This document shows, piece by piece, positions 60,201-64,000 of a stretch of DNA of 64,000 bases. Each line of letters begins with the position of its first letter. Position 1 is the stretch's first letter. The stretch is taken from the NCBI GenBank assembly GCA_029339195.1, contig JAPTJF010000023.1, positions 62,001 to 126,000 of the forward strand. Direction: 5' to 3'. The notes beneath the pieces are model-generated. The model did no database searches. It was not told the DNA's origin and was given only the letters and a program-made list of their open reading frames with translations. The DNA comes from Micractinium sp. NFX-FRZ (taxonomy: Eukaryota; Chlorophyta; Trebouxiophyceae; Chlorellales; Chlorellaceae). A program made the position numbers and the translations under genes.

Positions 60201-60815
60201 TGCCCCGAGTGCACCCCACCCAGCACACGTGTGCTTCGCGGCACTGGCGCAAGCAGAACAGCGTGGAAGCTGGCAGGGAGCAGAGGGAAGCTTGCGGCAG
60301 CCTGTGTTTTTTCATGCAGCGTTTTGTGTGGGTACTGTGTCCCAGGCAGCCACCTGGCAAGCTTAAGCCTGCCTGCCACCTCCTCTCACAGAACCCTCAC
60401 ACACAGCCCGCTGCCCCCGCCTCGCACGTTCCTTTGCGCGCTGCAGAGGACCCAATCTGCGGCTGGCAGGCGCTGCAAGTCTGCTATGACGTGAGCCGGG
60501 GCTGCACCGTGCTGTGGCCTGAGCTCGCGTTGACCTGCCCCGCTCCCAACCCCGTGTCACGCCACCCCACCTCCGCCGCGCGCCCCCGCTGCCGCCACCA
60601 CCGCCTGCCCAGCGCACTCCCCAGCCTTAAAAGCACCCGCCTCCCTCCCTCCCTCCCTCGCTCACATCCTGCCCCGCTGCAGGTCACCAACATGAGCGTC
60701 CTCATGATATCACTGGGGGCCATCCTGCTGCTGTGGGCACACATCATCTTCCTGGTGGTGAGCCCCCTGCTTTGATTGATGGCAACATGGTTCTTATGAC
60801 CCCAAGTACTGCCTT

Positions 60816-60846
<31 letters not shown>

Positions 60847-61352
60847 TGCCGTGGGCCCACCTGATTTCTCCTGGGGCTACTCTCCAGCGTAGCAAGATGT
60901 TGGGCCAGGCGACCGGCAGTGTGGCACGGCCAGCGTCCTGCCATGGTACCGGAAGCCAAAGGTGGCTCTGCCCACCCGCTCAGCCCACCCACCCTCTGCC
61001 TGCCTGCCAGCCCCCTGCCGCGGTACCGGCATTGGGAAGTGGCTGCATCCGCCAGCTCAGCCCACCCTGGCCACCCTGTCATTCTGCCCCCACCCGTCTC
61101 TCTCCCTTCCTGCAGATCCTGCTTATGAGCATGTGGCGGTACCGGCAGTGGAAGGTGGTAGTGCCGCGCATGAAGCAGAGCGTGAGCGCGGGCAGCCTGG
61201 ACGGCGGCAGCCAGTCCGACCTGGCTTTGCAGATGGGGGGAGAGGAGGCGGTGGGCTGCGCAGAGAAGAGCGGCAGCGGCGGCTGCAGCGTGGAGAGGGA
61301 GGAGGGAGGGGTGCACCACGGAAATGGCAGGATGGGGGGCGAGCATGTGTAA
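51217..61352 (+). CDS. Vps62/DUF946-like multipass membrane protein (920 aa, 24 exons)
   Basis: Twenty-four exons add to 2763 bases with every junction in frame. MLSPAALSVLLVVLAALGSD (51217) is a signal peptide. The luminal or extracellular part (about residues 55-480) begins FAPVVYHHPLERYHL and includes IGVHEGDWERVSMLV (53376-53452), ASYSQHGWWETRDC and SAFESHANYYDQ. These resemble the hallmark elements of the Vps62/DUF946 family (HPxExY, HxGDWE, a GHA-type segment). About five membrane helices follow: GSVIVSALFILLMMVPTLL, LWTVCAVLLYIAAVVTLAL, WLIIGSLLLTALCDLFILF, ILVISLATILFGLGLVVMTV and MISLGAILLLWAHIIFLVIL. A long Ala/Pro cytoplasmic loop lies between helices 1 and 2. The tail is Gly/Ser/Glu-rich and ends GEHV. 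Function unknown. Several Asn-x-Ser/Thr sites fit a secretory protein. Confidence 0.83.
54661..54860. repeat. Foldback (MITE-like) inverted repeat in an intron
   Basis: Arms 54661-54747 and about 54771-54860 are imperfect reverse complements. CAGCTGACCCGCCGTCAGCT on the left pairs with AGCTGACGGCGGGTCAGCTG on the right, and CTTGCTCTGC(A)TGTAGGTGG pairs with CCACCTACAAGCAGAGCAAG. About 23 bases form the loop. Weaker pairing may extend outward to about 54605 and 54935. It sits in the Vps62-like gene's intron 9 (54406-55148, about 740 bases, the second longest in that gene). A miniature inverted-repeat element or a hairpin RNA precursor are both possible. Confidence 0.8.
55786..55813 (+). repeat. 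CTGTG pentamer array forming a 3' splice acceptor
   Basis: Five perfect CTGTG units run directly into CAG, the acceptor of exon 12 of the Vps62-like gene. A six-unit array (55998-56027) ending in CAG lies in the next intron but is not the acceptor used in my model. Confidence 0.9.
58326..58444 (+). repeat. 27-base exact exon-intron duplication
   Basis: GCTGTACATCGCCGCTGTGG plus TCACGCT occurs at 58326-58352 in the exon coding for the second membrane helix, and again at 58418-58444 in the following intron, offset by 92 bases. Confidence 0.95.
60944..61170 (+). repeat. Degenerate copies of exon 24 sequence in the last intron
   Basis: The exon segment CGGTACCGGCAGTGGAAGGT (61138 onward) has relatives in the preceding intron: CGGTACCGGCATTGGGAAGT (61021 onward) and TGGTACCGGAAGCCAAAGGT (60944 onward). 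Both intron copies are followed by GCTCAGCCCACC. Confidence 0.75.
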
Positions 61353-62282
61353 GGCACAAGCGGAAACAAGCGCTGGCGTGCCCCGTGCCAGGCCCATTTG
61401 GTAGCTGGCGAGCTGCCACCTGCCAGTGTTGACGGGCACAATCAAACTCAACTTGTGTGTGTGGCTCCCGCACATCAGTCTACCTAGTGGCGCACTATAT
61501 GATTCTTTACCGAGACTCCATGTCCCACCCCGTTCAGCCACCTTTTTTTCTGAGCGTGCCTGCACAACTTCCCCTCTTACAGCCCAGGACAGGCACCCAC
61601 CTCTTTCTGCTGACTCAGCATTGCACAGCATCACTCCTGCCCTGCACGTCGACTCCTCCCTTGTTGGGTGCTCACACATGACCTGGCGCTCACCACACGA
61701 GGCATTTGATAGATCCACCAGCTTAAAACGCTATCTCAATAGGTCTGCCTTATGGTAACACTAACTGCCCCTTGACAAGCGCCCCTGGTCCGCACGTCGT
61801 GCCAGCGCACGCTCACGTCAAGAGCGCCGCTGCTCTTATGCGGAGGGAGGTGGAGTTTAGGCGTCTTGCTGCGGCTCCATGCAAGCTTATGTGCGGCCAT
61901 CCGCACCCTTTGTGGGCATGGGCTGGTGGCGCCCTGAGTGGGCAAGCAGTACCCTTGGCAACGTTAACGGTGTACCGCCGCCGGGCAGGGACCGCCGCGG
62001 CTGAGCGCGGTGCCCGCCACCGCCGTGCCAGGCCCCCGTCTGCCCCCCTTGCTCGGTGACGCGTTGTTCGCATTTTGCTGTGTAGAAGCATCCTTGCAAG
62101 GGATCCCCCCTGCTTACCCCCAGCCTGGCAGTCCAACGTCAGCGAATCCACTGGCGTATCAGGCTGTCGGGTGGGACGACGAGGTGTCGGTCCGGGCCCA
62201 GCCCCCGATTGATCGCGACTTCAGGTCTTCCAGAGCCCAGGAAGAGAGCCCAGCCCCAGCTCCCTCGGCAAGCAAACTCACC
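61353..62282. other. Intergenic region before the small plastid protein gene
   Basis: 930 bases containing the 3' end of the Vps62-like gene and the promoter of the next gene. The stretch 61440-61760 is less GC-rich. I see no ORF with family features, no clear TATA box and no RNA gene. Confidence 0.4.
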
Positions 62283-62927
62283 ATGCAGGCTCTCTCCTCC
62301 ACCAAGGCTCTGTTTGCGGCTCGCCCCACGCCCACGCGCCCCCCAAGGTGCAGCAATGCGATACAGAGCAGCGGTGGGTATACCCACGTAGATGGGTCCG
62401 GTTTGGTGCGCATCTCAGTCCCGGCATGCACTGGCGGTGCCACCACCCCGCTGCAGGCGCTCTGGACCTGTCAAGCCCCGCGCCATCGCCGCCCGTGACG
62501 AGGGCCGCGATGATATCGATGCCTCTGGGGTGCTGAGTGGAGAGTGGAGCGCGACCTGGTGGGTGGCACGGGGTGCCGACCTGGTGGGCGCACGGGCGGG
62601 CGGCGCAGGCAGGCGCAAGGCCGTCCTGCTGGTGCACACTATTCTTCTCTGCTCACTGGAAATTTTCTCACGAAACGTTTCCACTGTCTGCCCCACTATT
62701 CTCCCACCCCTCGCTGCCTCCGCAGGTCCCTGGGCCTCTCGCCCTCCCGCCCCGCCAACAAGCAGCGCAACACGGTGACGCGCGGCACCGCCAGCGAAGA
62801 GGGTGCCGCCGACCCCACCACCATCCTGTCTGGCGAGTGGCCCGCCAACTGGATCCTGGAGACGTACGAGGCCGTCCGCCACCACTACAGCGTGTGGCGC
62901 GCCAAGCGCCAGAACTGGCGCAACTGA
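62283..62927 (+). CDS. Small plastid-targeted protein of unknown function (122 aa, 3 exons)
   Basis: Exons 62283-62347, 62457-62558 and 62726-62927 give 369 bases in frame. MQALSSTKALFAARPTPTRP looks like a chloroplast transit peptide, with maturation probably near PRAIAARDEG. The mature part contains two related motifs, GVLSGEWSATWSL and TILSGEWPANWILETYEAV, the second with an aromatic/basic C-terminus (VWRAKRQNWRN). No known domain is recognised. Plant and algal plastid proteins with (P/S)xNWSLxSYEDL-type segments come to mind, but I cannot name one with certainty. No membrane helix is visible. Confidence 0.7.
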
Positions 62928-63974
62928 GTGAAGAGGCGCCGGGGCGTGGCGGCTGCTGGCCCCCCTGGGCCTGCTTCACTGCAAATACACCCTCCCCCGT
63001 TGCGCCCATCCATGAGGGGCCTCCTCTCAGTGCCGCTACCCCACTTAAATCCCAGTTGTGCCCTCCCTCCGACTGATGCCGATCTGACCCCCCCCAGCAC
63101 TCTTGCTGTGCTCCAGCACCAATTTTGACCGACTTGTGCCCCGCAGGCGAAGAACCTCCCAGATGATGCAGCAGCCACGCAACGCAGTTGCCCAGTTTTG
63201 GCTGAATTTCCGACGATTCCGCCTCCTCTTAACCCCCTCCGAAAGCATGTCCCTCTGCGCATTCCGCAATTTTCTGATGTGGCCCCTCTCCGCCCAAGGC
63301 CCCGGGTTCTGTGCCCCTATCCATTCATTCATCCCCCATGCGTGCTGCGCGTCCCATGCCTACAGAAACACACACCTCTCTGACTGCCAGCCCCATTCAT
63401 CCCGAGCCATACCTCAGGTCACAAACTCAAGATGAGCCCTAGCGCCTTCGCCTCATATGTATTCCCACTCATTGTGCCATGTTGTTGCATGATTGTTGCC
63501 TTGATCTGCTGTGAAGATAAATGGACGGGCACACACAAATGAGCAGTGCAATTCGGAGGAGGGGGCAGCAGGAGGGTGCTTGCTTCACTGCTATCTCAGC
63601 ACAATGACAGGGGGCACAGAGGGCAACTTGCACGCTCATAAGCACGAACAGGAAACACACATGCAAACAAGCAAGCAAGAGTGGGGTGCTTTGACAAGGG
63701 GGCAGGCAAACAGGGATAGCAGGCAGCAGGGGTGATGCAGGGCACTGCGCTCATTGGTTTCTGGCAGCTGCAAAGCTGCTGCGTGGTTGGGTTTTGGAGG
63801 GAAGGAAGGGGCACAACCAAGTGGTGCCCCATTGTGTCTGGAAGCAGCAGGCAGGCGGGGGGGCCAATCCAGCACCCATCAGCATTTTGCTTCCGTGTGC
63901 CGCCCGGCGCTGCAACTGCACACGACAGCGCCGGGCCACCACTGATGATGGGGATGGGCCAGGACTTGATCACG
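62928..63974. other. 3' intergenic region at the right edge
   Basis: About 1 kb between the small plastid protein's stop and the presumed stop of a minus-strand gene. It probably holds both 3' UTRs. The stretch 63130-63700 is less GC-rich. No TGTAA signal, RNA gene or coding exon is convincing here. Confidence 0.4.
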
Positions 63975-64000
63975 TCACTTGCGGCCCTTGCCCTTCTTCT
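63975..64000 (-). CDS. C-terminal codons of a gene running in from the right
   Basis: On the minus strand the last bases read KKGKGRK followed by TGA (63975-63977). Lys/Gly/Arg-rich ends of this kind are common in nucleolar, ribosomal and RNA-binding proteins. Only seven codons are visible, so this is a guess. Confidence 0.35.

Overview
The window is nuclear DNA from a eukaryotic green alga. Genes are split by many short GT-AG introns (mostly 150-350 bases), the DNA is GC-rich, and proteins carry plastid-style transit peptides, long Ala/Gly/Gln tracts and one plastid rubredoxin. Several genes have the TGTAA polyadenylation signal typical of chlorophytes 70-210 bases after the stop codon. A core chlorophyte, perhaps a trebouxiophyte of the Chlorella type, fits best. 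The species is inference only.

Layout. Positions 1-20460 hold a tandem array of receptor-like kinase genes on the minus strand: three complete copies plus the first codons of a fourth at the left edge. Each full copy encodes a signal peptide, a plant-type LRR N-terminal cap, leucine-rich repeats, one membrane helix, a long juxtamembrane region and a protein kinase. At 21679-29310 (+) is a 1877-residue protein with three ankyrin-repeat blocks and a C-terminal U-box, a likely E3 ubiquitin ligase. Next on the minus strand come a stand-alone asparagine-synthetase-like protein (29616-32605) and an MFS transporter (32921-36707). A plastid rubredoxin-like membrane protein follows (36930-38122, +).

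The most striking pair is at 38677-43040. CobT (nicotinate-nucleotide:dimethylbenzimidazole phosphoribosyltransferase, minus) and CobS (cobalamin synthase, plus) lie head to head with 277 bases between their starts. They are the two key enzymes of cobalamin lower-ligand (nucleotide loop) assembly, so this looks like a small eukaryotic B12-remodelling cluster with a shared promoter.

The right third holds an EED/FIE-like WD40 protein (43285-46801, minus), divergent from a LAF3/YtcJ-type amidohydrolase (47054-50942, +). Then come a 24-exon, 920-residue membrane protein with a Vps62/DUF946-like luminal domain (51217-61352, +), a small plastid-targeted protein (62283-62927, +), and the last codons of a minus-strand gene at the right edge.

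A recurring structural theme is that introns carry short near-copies of the neighbouring exon edge, often including the splice site (CobS, the amidohydrolase, the WD40 gene and the Vps62-like gene). One intron also carries a long foldback element. Exon models were built by hand from splice sites and reading-frame continuity; where a residue count is given, the exons add up to an unbroken frame.
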